DNA from: Flavobacterium acetivorans
GTDB lineage: Bacteria > Bacteroidota > Bacteroidia > Flavobacteriales > Flavobacteriaceae
Length of the DNA stretch: 64,000 nucleotides
NCBI RefSeq assembly: GCF_020911885.1
Contig: NZ_CP087132.1
Coordinates: 3,348,001-3,412,000, forward strand
Direction of reading: 5' to 3'
The notes beneath the pieces were generated by a model, which was not told the origin of the DNA, ran no database searches, and saw nothing but the letters and a program-made list of their open reading frames with translations. Position 1 is the first letter of the stretch; every line of letters starts with the position of its first letter. This document shows, piece by piece, positions 1 to 8,350 of the stretch. The translations under genes and the position numbers were made by a program.

Positions 1-1151
1 ACGGACGCCCTATTACAGATCCAGCAAATCAATCTGCTCCTACCATTCCTAATCCTGATTATGATCCTAGCGATCCGGATTCTCCAGCAGTTCTATCAAG
101 ACCCGGAGGCTCTCAAGGTTTCCCTGGTTACAGTCCAGCTAATGAAGTAGACAAAAGTCGTACTAACTTATCCCTTTATACTGATGCCGAATTTGACGTA
201 ACCGACAGCTTTCTTGTAAGTACAGCCGTACGATTTGAGAATTACAGCGATTTTGGAAGTACCCTTAACGGAAAACTAGCTGCCCGATTGAAAGCTACCA
301 AAAACATCAATTTCAGAGGTTCCATAAGTACGGGATTTAGAGCTCCTTCCTTGGCACAAATTTACTATAATTTACGTTTTACTAACTTCAATGCTGGCGG
401 AGCTGTAGAAGTTATTCTTTCTCCAAATAACAGCCCGGTAACAAAAGCCTTTGGCATTCAAAAACTAAACGAAGAAAAAGCAGTTAATGCTTCTTTAGGA
501 TTTACTTCTTCTTTTGGCGATTTCACCGCTACGGTTGACGGTTATTACATCAAAGTTAAAGACAGAATTGTACTGACCGGATATTTTGATGCCAGTACAT
601 TAAATATTGGAGTTTCGGAAGCACAATTTTTTACCAATGGTGTAGATACCAGAACCGCAGGTTTAGACATGGTTTTTGCCTGGAAAAAATCATTTGGTGA
701 TTCAAAATTCGGAGCTACACTAGTTGGAAATATCAATGACATGAAAATTGACAATGTAAAAAACAAAAATCTGGACGAAGGCACTTTCTTTGGAAAACGC
801 GAAAAAGCCTTTTTATTGGCTTCAGCCCCTAAAAGCAAATTTGGTTTGAATCTTAATTATTCTAAAAATAAATTTGATGCAGGTTTAGCTTTTACGCATT
901 TCAGCAAAGTTGTCTTAGTAGATTATGCTGATGAAGATGATGTTTACAACGCAAAAACTGTTACCGATTTAACCTTAGGTTATAAATTATCCAAAAACTT
1001 AAAGCTGAGCGTTGGTAGCAATAACCTTTTTAACATTTATCCTGACAAACAAGACGAGCAAGGCAACACCGAGGCTGGTGGTTACTGGGATGCCGTTCAA
1101 ATGGGATTCAGTGGAGCTTACTATTATGCAAGACTTGGATTTAATTTCTAA
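1..1151 (+). CDS. TonB-dependent receptor, C-terminal part
   Basis: The reading frame is open from base 3 to the stop at 1151, so the gene is cut by the window edge and its signal peptide and plug are missing. What remains is about 382 residues of outer-membrane beta-barrel, with alternating aromatic strands, an RAPSLAQ-type barrel motif, an NLFN motif near the end and a terminal aromatic residue (RLGFNF) as used for BAM insertion. TonB receptors take up siderophores, vitamins or glycans using energy from TonB-ExbBD. No substrate can be read from the C-terminus alone. A strong hairpin terminator follows directly. The family assignment is secure; the substrate is unknown. Confidence 0.88.
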   Translation, partial: GRPITDPANQSAPTIPNPDYDPSDPDSPAVLSRPGGSQGFPGYSPANEVDKSRTNLSLYTDAEFDVTDSFLVSTAVRFENYSDFGSTLNGKLAARLKATKNINFRGSISTGFRAPSLAQIYYNLRFTNFNAGGAVEVILSPNNSPVTKAFGIQKLNEEKAVNASLGFTSSFGDFTATVDGYYIKVKDRIVLTGYFDASTLNIGVSEAQFFTNGVDTRTAGLDMVFAWKKSFGDSKFGATLVGNINDMKIDNVKNKNLDEGTFFGKREKAFLLASAPKSKFGLNLNYSKNKFDAGLAFTHFSKVVLVDYADEDDVYNAKTVTDLTLGYKLSKNLKLSVGSNNLFNIYPDKQDEQGNTEAGGYWDAVQMGFSGAYYYARLGFNF

Positions 1152-1166
1152 GCGCTTAAACCAATT

Positions 1167-1209
1167 AAAAAAGGCTGTCAAGAAAATTAATTTCTTGACA
1201 GCCTTTTTT
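1167..1209. terminator. bidirectional terminator hairpin
   Basis: A perfect 19-bp inverted repeat (arms 1167-1185 and 1191-1209, core ggctgtcaagaaa) with A-tract and T-tract ends. It sits between the TonB receptor on plus and the ferredoxin on minus and would terminate both. Confidence 0.88.
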
Positions 1210-1232
1210 AATTATATAATGAAAAAATATAT

Positions 1233-1583
1233 TTATTCGTTATGTAAAAACGATTGCCTGTTCAACAAGGTTTCTTCGCTTTCTACGTGATTATCATCTG
1301 GGATACAACAGTCAACAGGACAAACTGCCGCACATTGTGGCTCATCATGAAAACCTTTACACTCTGTACATTTTCCAGGAACAATATAATAAATATCATC
1401 TGAGATAGGAGTTTGAGCCGCTTCAGCATCCACTTCGCTACCATCAGGTAAAATTACTTTTCCGCTTAGTTTTGTACCGTCTTTATATCTCCAGTCGTCT
1501 GCACCTTCATATATTGCAGTATTTGGGCACTCTGGCTCACAAGCGCCACAATTGATACATTCGTCTGTTATTATGATTGCCAT
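1233..1583 (-). CDS. 4Fe-4S dicluster ferredoxin
   Basis: This is a 116-residue soluble electron carrier. Cluster motif one is C9-x2-C12-x2-C15-x3-C19-P. Cluster motif two is the expanded form C72-x2-C75-x8-C84-x3-C88-P, with an extra C92-C93 pair. The 8-residue loop in the second motif and the long insert between clusters (about residues 26-68) fit the long-loop Alvin-type 2[4Fe-4S] ferredoxins. The start is an ATG at 1583. The gene is divergent from the acyl-CoA reductase, about 136 bp away. Such low-potential ferredoxins could feed several reductive enzymes; the partner cannot be told from the sequence. Confidence 0.9.
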   Translation of the reverse strand: MAIIITDECINCGACEPECPNTAIYEGADDWRYKDGTKLSGKVILPDGSEVDAEAAQTPISDDIYYIVPGKCTECKGFHDEPQCAAVCPVDCCIPDDNHVESEETLLNRQSFLHNE

Positions 1584-1650
1584 TCTTTCTATTAATTAGG
1601 GGTTAAAATTATGGGCGAAGAATAAAAACCGTCTAACAATCTTTTCTCCT

Positions 1651-1681
1651 TTGACTTATAACTTAATATAGCTTATTTTTG
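1651..1681 (+). promoter_or_regulatory. Bacteroidota sigma-A-type promoter
   Basis: A TTG at 1651-1653 is followed after 20 bp by TATTTTTG at 1674-1681. This matches the -33 TTG / -7 TAnnTTTG consensus known for Bacteroidota, and it lies 38 bp before the acyl-CoA reductase start. Confidence 0.6.
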
Positions 1682-1719
1682 TGCAAAATTACAATCAAAA
1701 CTTTTTATAAGCAAACATT

Positions 1720-2778
1720 ATGACATTAGAAACAAAAAAAAGTGTTTTTGTTGAATTAGGAAAATTTTTAAGTCAATTTTCTGAAAATAATAGCATAAAA
1801 AGACCCGATGTTTTACAAAACGATTTATTTTTTGAAGATTTTATCCAATTAATAAATTTATCCCAGTCCCATAACGGTTGGTACACGCCAGAACAAGTTT
1901 ATTTCTCGATTCAATCTTGGGCTACGGCCTTAACAGAAGAAAATCTGAATCAATGGCTTGCCGCTTACGATTTAGAAAAAATACAACCAAAAAACATCGC
2001 TCTGATACTAGCAGGAAATATTCCTTTGGTAGGTTTTCATGATTTCCTCTCTGTCTTGATTACAGGGCATAACGTAATGGTAAAAACATCGTCAAACGAC
2101 CAACATTTACTGCCTTTTTTAGCCAAATACATCATCGCCATAACACCCGAATTGGCTGGCAAAATAACTTTTGTTGAAGGAAAATTAGAAAATTTTGACG
2201 CCGTAATCGCAACGGGAAGCAATAATACGGCCCGTTATTTTGAATATTATTTCAAAGAGAAACCTTCGATAATTAGAAAGAGTAGAAACTCTGTCGCTGT
2301 TTTAAACGGAAAAGAAACCAAGGAGCAGCTTGTAGCTTTGGGCGAAGACATTTTTAGGTATTTTGGTTTGGGATGTCGCAATGTATCTAAATTGTTTGTA
2401 CCAAAAGGATATTCTTTTGACGCCTTTTTTGAAGCGATTTTTGAATACCAAGACGTCATTCATTATGAAAAATATGCCAATAATTACGACTACAATAAAG
2501 CCGTTTTCTTAATGAGCAATTTCAAACTATTGGACAATGGTTTTTTGACCATTAAAGAAGATAAAAGTCACGCCTCTCCTATTTCGAGTGTTTTTTATGA
2601 GTTTTATGAAAACATAGAAGACATACAAAACCGATTACAAACGGAAAAAGAACAGATTCAATGTATCGTAAGTGCTGGTTTAATAGACAATAGTGTTGAT
2701 TTTGGACAAACCCAAAATCCTAAATTATGGGATTATGCAGATAACATCGATACGATATCGTTTTTGTTAACAATATAA
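1720..2778 (+). CDS. acyl-CoA reductase, LuxC-like
   Basis: The 352-residue protein resembles the LuxC/acyl-CoA reductase family, which reduces activated fatty acids to aldehydes through an acyl-enzyme. The likely catalytic cysteine is C219 in the GLGCRNVSK motif. The AGNIP segment near residues 98-102 and the IATGSNNTARYFEYYF stretch fit the nucleotide-binding half of an aldehyde-dehydrogenase-like fold. No luxD, luxE or luxAB genes lie nearby, so bioluminescence is not implied. Its neighbours are a ferredoxin (divergent) and serC (same strand, 74 bp of AT-rich DNA between stop and first possible start). The family call is firm and the physiological substrate is unknown. Confidence 0.82.
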   Translation: MTLETKKSVFVELGKFLSQFSENNSIKRPDVLQNDLFFEDFIQLINLSQSHNGWYTPEQVYFSIQSWATALTEENLNQWLAAYDLEKIQPKNIALILAGNIPLVGFHDFLSVLITGHNVMVKTSSNDQHLLPFLAKYIIAITPELAGKITFVEGKLENFDAVIATGSNNTARYFEYYFKEKPSIIRKSRNSVAVLNGKETKEQLVALGEDIFRYFGLGCRNVSKLFVPKGYSFDAFFEAIFEYQDVIHYEKYANNYDYNKAVFLMSNFKLLDNGFLTIKEDKSHASPISSVFYEFYENIEDIQNRLQTEKEQIQCIVSAGLIDNSVDFGQTQNPKLWDYADNIDTISFLLTI

Positions 2779-2870
2779 ACAAAAGAGCTTTAATTATTTT
2801 CTTTTTATTTCCCCTTTTAAAGTCGTAATTCCCGAAATTTGCATTTTAACTTTTGGACCTTAACTACACC

Positions 2871-3941
2871 ATGAAAAAACACAACTACAGCGCAGGACCT
2901 TGCATTTTACCACAAGAAGTTTTTGAAAAATCAGCTCAAGCCATTTTAAATTTTAATAATTCTGGTTTATCTCTTTTGGAGATTTCACACCGAAGCGATG
3001 ATTTTGTTGCCGTTATAGAAGAAGCAAGAGCATTGGTAATCGAATTATTGGGGTTGGAAGGCAAAGGATACAAAGCCCTATTTCTTTCAGGAGGAGCCAG
3101 TTTAGAATTCTTGATGATTCCTTACAATTTAATGAAAGAAAACGGAAAAGCCGCTTATCTTGACACAGGAACCTGGGCGAGTGGCGCTATCAAAGAAGCT
3201 AAAATCTTTGGAGAAACAGTGGTTGTCGCTTCTTCAAAAGACAAAAATTACAATTATATACCAAAAGGATACAGCATACCTGCAGATGCCGATTATTTCC
3301 ATTGTACTTCTAACAATACGATCTTTGGTACCCAAATGAAGGAATTTCCTTCAGTGGACATTCCATTGGTTTGCGATATGAGTTCTGATATTTTCTCAAG
3401 AACTTTAGATTTTTCTAAATTTGACATTATTTATGCCGGTGCTCAAAAAAACATGGGTCCCGCTGGTACCACTCTAGTTGTTATCAAAGAAGAAGTTCTG
3501 GGAAAAACAGGCAGAACAATTCCAAGTATGCTGGATTATGAAAAACATATTAAAGCCGAGAGTATGTACAATACCCCTCCGGTTTTCCCTATTTATGGCT
3601 CACTATTGACCTTACAATGGTTAAAAAAATTGGGAGGAATTGCAGCAATTGAAAAGTTAAACAATGCCAAGGCCGCCTTGCTTTATGCTGAAATTGACCG
3701 AAATCCATTATTCAAAGGGTCAGCCGTAGCCGAAGACCGCTCTACTATGAATGTGACTTTTTTATTGCATAATGAAGCGCATACCCCTATTTTTGATGCT
3801 ATGTGGTCCGAAGCTGGCATTTCGGGCTTATCAGGACACCGCTCAGTAGGTGGCTATAGAGCTTCGATGTACAACGCCCTTCCTCTGGAAAGCGTTCAGG
3901 TACTAGTTGATGTAATGAAGGCATTGGAATCAAAAGTTTAA
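2871..3941 (+). CDS. serC: phosphoserine aminotransferase
   Basis: The 356-residue PLP enzyme converts 3-phosphohydroxypyruvate and glutamate to phosphoserine and 2-oxoglutarate, the second step of serine synthesis. The N-terminal NYSAGPC motif, the SGGAS phosphate loop and the PLP lysine K193 in AGAQKNMGPAG are all present, as is the closing GHRSVGGYRASMYNA motif. I chose the ATG at 2871 because it gives the family N-terminus; an in-frame TTG at 2853 adds six unconserved residues. The downstream gene is serA, the first enzyme of the same pathway, which supports the call, although a terminator-like hairpin lies between them. Confidence 0.95.
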   Translation: MKKHNYSAGPCILPQEVFEKSAQAILNFNNSGLSLLEISHRSDDFVAVIEEARALVIELLGLEGKGYKALFLSGGASLEFLMIPYNLMKENGKAAYLDTGTWASGAIKEAKIFGETVVVASSKDKNYNYIPKGYSIPADADYFHCTSNNTIFGTQMKEFPSVDIPLVCDMSSDIFSRTLDFSKFDIIYAGAQKNMGPAGTTLVVIKEEVLGKTGRTIPSMLDYEKHIKAESMYNTPPVFPIYGSLLTLQWLKKLGGIAAIEKLNNAKAALLYAEIDRNPLFKGSAVAEDRSTMNVTFLLHNEAHTPIFDAMWSEAGISGLSGHRSVGGYRASMYNALPLESVQVLVDVMKALESKV

Positions 3942-3996
3942 AAGTTTCACAAAAGAAACAGCCCTAAAATAGTACTAAAATCAAAATACAAAGCTA

Positions 3997-4027
3997 CTAG
4001 TCTCCATTGGGGACTAGCGGTCTTTTT
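3997..4027 (+). terminator. hairpin between serC and serA
   Basis: A 9-bp stem (3997-4005 pairing with 4009-4017, one G-U pair) with a 3-base loop is followed by a short T-rich run at 4021-4027. It could end the serC transcript or attenuate read-through into serA, which starts only 14 bp later. Confidence 0.55.
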
Positions 4028-4040
4028 AAGCCAAAAACAA

Positions 4041-4991
4041 ATGAAAGTATTAGCTAATGACGGTATTTCTAAAAGCGGAATTCTTGCTTTAGAAAAAGAA
4101 GGATTTGAAGTTATCACCACAAAAGTAGCCTAGGAACAAGTGGCTAATTTTGTGAATCAAAATGATATCAGCGTACTTTTGGTACGAAGTGCTACCAAAG
4201 TCCGTAAAGATATTATTGATGCCTGTCCAAGTTTAAAAATAATTGGTCGTGGTGGTGCCGGTATGGACAATATTGATGTAGACTATGCTAAAAGCAAAGG
4301 AATTCAAGTAATTAATACCCCTGCGGCTTCATCAGAATCTGTGGCTGAATTAGTATTTGCTCATCTGTTTTCAGGTATTCGCTTCTTGCATGATTCAAAC
4401 AGAAACATGCCTTTAGAAGGAGATACCAATTTTAATGGTTTGAAAAAAGCATACTCCAACGGAATTGAATTGAGAGGAAAAACACTTGGTATTATTGGCT
4501 TAGGCCGTAATGGTCAAGCTACTGCAAAAATGGCTTTGGGCTTAGGAATGAAAGTTATTGCAACCGATATCTCAGTCGAAAACGCTACAATCAGCCTTTC
4601 GTTTTTTGACGGTCAAACTGTATCATTTACAATTGTAACACAATCTTTGGAATCTTTATTACAAGAAGCTGATTTTATCAGCTTGCATGTTCCTACTCAA
4701 AAAAACTACATCATAGGTGAAAAAGAATTTGCAATAATGAAAGAAGGTGTAGGAATTGTAAACTGTGCTCGCGGTAGTGCGCTTGACGAGGTAGCATTGG
4801 TAGCAGCCTTAGACAGCGGAAAAGTATTATTTGCAGGATTAGACGTTTATGAAAATGAACCCACACCAGAAATAACCATTTTGATGAACCCGAAAATTTC
4901 ATTAACGCCGCATATTGGGGCTGCAACCCTTGAATCGCAAGACAGGATTGGCATTGAGCTAGCCCAACAAATTATCAATTTACTACCTTAA
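4041..4991 (+). pseudogene. serA: D-3-phosphoglycerate dehydrogenase with in-frame TAG
   Basis: Read from the ATG at 4041, one frame runs to 4991 (316 codons, normal for short Bacteroidota SerA) but contains TAG at codon 31 (4131-4133). A single C-to-T change from CAG would create it. The first 30 codons encode a good SerA N-terminus (MKVLANDGIS), and the rest is intact, with the NAD-binding GLGRNG motif, the catalytic-region NCARGSALDE and the TPHIGAAT motif carrying the catalytic His. A GTG at 4140 just after the stop, with AGGA before it, could restart translation but would lose the first strand and helix of the substrate domain. The enzyme oxidises 3-phosphoglycerate in serine synthesis. 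This may be a true mutation, a sequencing error or suppression; I cannot tell which. Confidence 0.8.
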
Positions 4992-5086
4992 TTATCAAAA
5001 CATTAAATGATTGCTAAAAACTAATTAATTCCAACTTAGCAAGCTTTTTTTAATTAAATTTGATTTCTAATCTAAATAAAAATCAA

Positions 5087-5650
5087 ATGTTTGAACAATT
5101 GACTCAGTTAGCACAGCAATTTGGAAATGAAGCCGTTGTAAAAAACGATGCGATTCCAAATGATCAGAATGAAGCAGTAATAAACGAAGCAAGTAGTTCG
5201 ATTATTTCTGGTTTACAACAAATTGCTTCAGATGGAGGCATCGATCAACTTGCCGGATTATTTCAAGGCAATACGAATCTAGACAGCTCAAATCCTGTTG
5301 TTCAAAAACTCTCGGAACAACTAACAGGAACTTTGAGCGATAAATTCAACTTGAGTAACGATACCGCTTCAGGCGTAGCGGGTGGTATGATTCCTCAAAT
5401 TTTAGGTTCCTTGGTTGGCAAAGCCAAAGACACTAATGACTCTAGTTTTCAGATTTCAGATTTGATAAATGCTATTTCTGGAGAAGGTGCCCAAAATTCA
5501 TCCATCATGGACGCTATTTCAAAATATGGAGGACAATTGGGTCTAGATCAAAATGCAGACGGAAAAGTAGACCTCAGCGATGCAATGAGTGCCGTAACAA
5601 AAAACAGCGGAGGTTTAGGAGGCCTGTTTTCAAAACTTTTCGGAAAATAA
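5087..5650 (+). CDS. DUF937 family protein
   Basis: The 187-residue protein has no signal peptide and carries the helical, Gly/Ala/Ser-rich pattern of DUF937 (YidB-like). Conserved-looking pieces are SSIISGLQQIA, NDTASGVAGGMIPQIL and the closing GGLGGLFSKLFGK. A DQNADGKVDLSDA segment looks like a single EF-hand or dockerin-like calcium loop. I chose the ATG at 5087 over an upstream in-frame TTG at 5060. No enzymatic residues are apparent and the function is unknown. It follows serA by about 95 bp and is closed by a strong terminator. Confidence 0.75.
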   Translation: MFEQLTQLAQQFGNEAVVKNDAIPNDQNEAVINEASSSIISGLQQIASDGGIDQLAGLFQGNTNLDSSNPVVQKLSEQLTGTLSDKFNLSNDTASGVAGGMIPQILGSLVGKAKDTNDSSFQISDLINAISGEGAQNSSIMDAISKYGGQLGLDQNADGKVDLSDAMSAVTKNSGGLGGLFSKLFGK

Positions 5651-5670
5651 CAACACTAAAACATTTATAT

Positions 5671-5711
5671 AAAAAAAGGTCATTTCACTATTAGAGGAAA
5701 TGACCTTTTTT
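5671..5711. terminator. bidirectional terminator hairpin
   Basis: Perfect arms aaaaaaaggtcattt (5671-5685) and aaatgacctttttt (5698-5711) with a 12-base loop. It closes the DUF937 transcript on the plus strand. Confidence 0.85.
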
Positions 5712-5777
5712 ATATAAACCCCTAACAACAGACTATTTATTTTCGTAAATTTATACTCCACATTATTTTCAAATATC

Positions 5778-6212
5778 ATGAAAAATAGCCTTTACATTAT
5801 AGCAATTATTTTTTGTGTACTCATTGGTTGCACCAGTTCCAAATCGACTATGGTGAAGAAACAAAAACCAACAGGCACTAAAAATGATACCGTTAGGATT
5901 GCCAATGAGGAACTCGAATATGAAGTTATTATCATTGATCCAGGATTCAGCTCTTGGCTTGCTTCTACAGCAATGCCTAGAAACTATTATTCCCAATCCT
6001 ATTTAGAAAACAAAAACCAATTGTGGATTAGTGAATGGAACAGCCGTGTTGCCCAACCTTTCAGATACAATCCCAACCTCTATGAAATGACCATTAATTA
6101 TGACCCTACTATCAATTATGGTTATGAGGTAAATTATTTAATTTACAATTACTTGGTTTATTTCCAAAATACCTACCGACAAAAATTATTTGGTCATGTT
6201 CCCCTAAGATAA
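5778..6212 (+). CDS. DUF6146-type lipoprotein
   Basis: The 144-residue protein starts with a short lipoprotein signal ending in VLIGC (C18). The mature part contains EYEVIIIDPGFSSWL and a run of YN, NY and Y repeats near the C-terminus, matching my recollection of the Flavobacteriaceae-only DUF6146 family. It is probably anchored in a membrane and periplasm-facing. There are no catalytic motifs and the role is unknown. It pairs with the small membrane protein gene 37 bp downstream. Confidence 0.75.
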   Translation: MKNSLYIIAIIFCVLIGCTSSKSTMVKKQKPTGTKNDTVRIANEELEYEVIIIDPGFSSWLASTAMPRNYYSQSYLENKNQLWISEWNSRVAQPFRYNPNLYEMTINYDPTINYGYEVNYLIYNYLVYFQNTYRQKLFGHVPLR

Positions 6213-6218
6213 TCTTAC

Positions 6219-6226
6219 TATCTTTG
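6219..6226 (+). promoter_or_regulatory. candidate -7 box TATCTTTG
   Basis: An exact TAnnTTTG match 24 bp before the ATG at 6250. I see no good -33 TTG at the usual distance, so this is tentative. Confidence 0.4.
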
Positions 6227-6249
6227 CGGTCATTGCATTGCAAATAAAG

Positions 6250-6552
6250 ATGGAGAAATTAAAAAAACGTTGGGGAATTGAATCCAACTTTCAGCTTACA
6301 ATCATATTTATCGTTTTTGCCATTACTGGCTCTACTTCAGCCTGGTTATCTAAACCTTTCTGTCTTTGGTTAGGAATCACCAGCGAAGACTTGAATTTTT
6401 GGTTTACTCCAGTCAGATTACTTCTAATTTTCCCAATATACCAAGTGCTTTTAGTTCTATTTGGTTTTCTTTTTGGGCAATTTACCTTCTTTTGGGCATT
6501 CGAAAAAAAGATGTTGAAACGAATGGGACTGGGATTTCTCTTCAAAGAATAA
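6250..6552 (+). CDS. DUF6787-type small membrane protein
   Basis: This is a 100-residue protein with two hydrophobic segments, about residues 14-35 and 52-80, the second containing FGFLFGQFTFFW. It ends in a short basic tail (MLKRMGLGFLFKE). The pattern agrees with DUF6787, a small integral-membrane family found in Flavobacteriia. I used the ATG at 6250; a TTG at 6238 would add four residues. A terminator begins at the stop codon. The function is unknown. Confidence 0.72.
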   Translation: MEKLKKRWGIESNFQLTIIFIVFAITGSTSAWLSKPFCLWLGITSEDLNFWFTPVRLLLIFPIYQVLLVLFGFLFGQFTFFWAFEKKMLKRMGLGFLFKE

Positions 6553-6580
6553 AAAAACGCCTCGATTATTGGGCGTTTTT
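6552..6580. terminator. bidirectional terminator hairpin
   Basis: The stem aaaaaacgcc (6552-6561) pairs with ggcgttttt (6572-6580). It overlaps the last codons of the minus-strand gene ending at 6566 and separates two convergent genes. Confidence 0.75.
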
Positions 6581-6877
6581 GTTTTTGATCCAATAGGTGT
6601 ACATCCAAGTCAAGGTAAAAGAAGGAATCACGTCCGTAAATGGAATTATTTCTTCAACAAAAGTTAAAACTCCAGCTATTTTACCTACGCTACCCCGATA
6701 CATTCTGGTCATCAAAAATCCCGCAATGGGAGCCCAAACGACATCCGAAAATTCACCAACAAAAGGAATCGTAAAAGACAGCATCCCGATTGCGTCAAAA
6801 AGCAGTCCAAAAAGTAGCTTTTTGGTTTTATCCTTTTTTAGTTCCGAAACAGTTTCAATTTCCAGTTCTTCTTTCAT
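6566..6877 (-). CDS. conserved small membrane protein, unknown function
   Basis: The 103-residue protein has a charged N-terminus of about 25 residues followed by a hydrophobic core with LLFDAIGMLSFTIP, a loop (GEFSDVVWAPIAGFLMTRMYRG) and a second membrane segment (VEEIIPFTDVIPSFTLTWMYTY). The repeated PF-x-x-x-(D/E) pattern resembles paired re-entrant or hairpin helices. I chose the ATG at 6877; a TTG at 6904 would add nine residues. It is not clearly operonic with msrA upstream, 42 bp away on the same strand, although co-transcription is possible. I do not recognise a named family. Confidence 0.65.
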   Translation of the reverse strand: MKEELEIETVSELKKDKTKKLLFGLLFDAIGMLSFTIPFVGEFSDVVWAPIAGFLMTRMYRGSVGKIAGVLTFVEEIIPFTDVIPSFTLTWMYTYWIKNKNAQ

Positions 6878-6918
6878 TTGTTTTACTCTATACTGATTTA
6901 ACAAATCCTAATGATCTT

Positions 6919-7467
6919 TTATTTCTTAAGCTTATCCTTGTACACTTTTTTTAATTTTTCAATTTTTGGTGTAATGATATAACTACAATAACCCTGTTCT
7001 TGATGCTGATTGTAATAATTTTGATGGTAATCTTCGGCTGGATAAAATAACGTTGCCGGCGAAATTCTAGTTACAATAGGCTTGCCAAATGTATTTTCTT
7101 GAGTCAATAGTTCAATATAACTCTCGGAAATTTCTTTTTGATCCTCATTGTGGTAAAAAATTTCACTTCGATATTGCATACCCACATCGTTCCCTTGTCT
7201 ATTTAAGGTTGTAGGATCGTGGGTTGCAAAAAATATTTCAAGCAATTCCCCAAAAGAAATTTCATTTGGATTAAAACTAATCTGAATCGCCTCTGCATGC
7301 CCCGTATCTCCATTGCATATTTCCTTGTAAGTAGGATTTGCCGTTTTTCCGCCTGTATAGCCCGAAACCACACTTTCTACTCCTTTTAGTTCTAAAAAAA
7401 CGGCTTCGGTACACCAAAAACAGCCTCCGGCAAATGTGGATATTTCCATTTCTCCCTGTTTATTCAT
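6919..7467 (-). CDS. msrA: peptide-methionine (S)-S-oxide reductase
   Basis: The 182-residue enzyme repairs oxidised methionine by reducing methionine-S-sulfoxide using thioredoxin. The catalytic cysteine C16 lies in the GGCFWC motif, followed by SGYTGG, GHAEAIQI and the GNDVGMQYRS substrate-pocket motif. A further cysteine sits in QGYCSYIITPK near the C-terminus and may act as the recycling Cys. There is no export signal, so the protein is probably cytoplasmic. There is no fused MsrB domain. Confidence 0.96.
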   Translation of the reverse strand: MNKQGEMEISTFAGGCFWCTEAVFLELKGVESVVSGYTGGKTANPTYKEICNGDTGHAEAIQISFNPNEISFGELLEIFFATHDPTTLNRQGNDVGMQYRSEIFYHNEDQKEISESYIELLTQENTFGKPIVTRISPATLFYPAEDYHQNYYNQHQEQGYCSYIITPKIEKLKKVYKDKLKK

Positions 7468-7668
7468 TTTATTGGTTTTTAATTTTTAATCGGTATCAAA
7501 AGAAAAGTTTTTCCAATGCAATTCTAAATCTCTTTACAAACAATCTATCAAATTTAGTCTATTAAATAAACCCGAGCCTTTTTTGTTAACTAAAATTTAT
7601 AATTTGGCTTTTGAAAATTATTCCAATAATCATCAAAATCTTTGTTTCTTTGTGCAAACAATTTCAAA

Positions 7669-8334
7669 ATGATAGAAGCCAAAAATTTACATAAATTCTA
7701 CGATCAACTTCATGTATTGAAAGGCGTGGATTTGCATATTAAAAAAGGAGAAATTGTCTCAATTGTAGGAGCTTCGGGAGCAGGAAAAACCACTCTTTTA
7801 CAAATTTTAGGAACTTTGGACAAACCCACTGTCGAAAATGGAATCGAATTGCGTATCAATGACGAAGACATTTTGAACATGAACGACAAAACTTTATCCA
7901 AATTCAGAAATTTGAATTTAGGTTTTATCTTCCAGTTTCATCAATTATTACCTGAATTTACAGCGCTAGAGAATGTTTGTATTCCCGCTTTCATCGCCAA
8001 TAAATCTAAAAAAGAAACCGAAACAGAAGCCAAAAAATTATTGACTTATCTGGGGCTTTCCCATCGAATGGACCATAAACCTCATGCCCTTTCGGGAGGA
8101 GAACAACAACGCGTAGCGGTTGCAAGAGCCTTAATCAACAAACCTGCAATCATTTTTGCTGACGAACCATCTGGAAACCTGGATACTACCTCAGCCGAAA
8201 ACTTACATCAATTATTCTTCAAACTAAGAGACGAATTAGGTCAAACCTTTGTAATTGTTACTCATAATGATGAATTGGCCAATATGGCTGATCGTAAATT
8301 AGTTATGGTTGACGGACAAATTAGTAGCCAATAA
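7669..8334 (+). CDS. lolD: ABC transporter ATPase, LolD-type
   Basis: The 221-residue ATPase has Walker [10 protein letters not shown], a Q-loop with the LolD-like [18 protein letters not shown], the signature LSGGEQQR, Walker [13 protein letters not shown] and the H-loop histidine in [15 protein letters not shown] together with DEPSGNLD is typical of the LolD/MacB class that drives lipoprotein release or MacB-like export. The cognate membrane subunit LolCE is not adjacent, so the assignment to lipoprotein sorting is by family. The ATG at 7669 was chosen over a TTG at 7642. The next gene starts 16 bp after the stop. Confidence 0.88.
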   Translation: MIEAKNLHKFYDQLHVLKGVDLHIKKGEIVSIVGASGAGKTTLLQILGTLDKPTVENGIELRINDEDILNMNDKTLSKFRNLNLGFIFQFHQLLPEFTALENVCIPAFIANKSKKETETEAKKLLTYLGLSHRMDHKPHALSGGEQQRVAVARALINKPAIIFADEPSGNLDTTSAENLHQLFFKLRDELGQTFVIVTHNDELANMADRKLVMVDGQISSQ

Positions 8335-8350
8335 TCCGTTTTCAAATACA

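Noticed and set aside
2853-2870. TTG start for serC six codons upstream
   Set aside because: The SerC family starts at MKKHNYSAGP; the added residues are not conserved and begin with a rare start.
4140-4142. GTG as the true start of serA
   Set aside because: It would lack the first 30 residues, which are encoded in frame and match SerA well; the stop interrupts a full gene.
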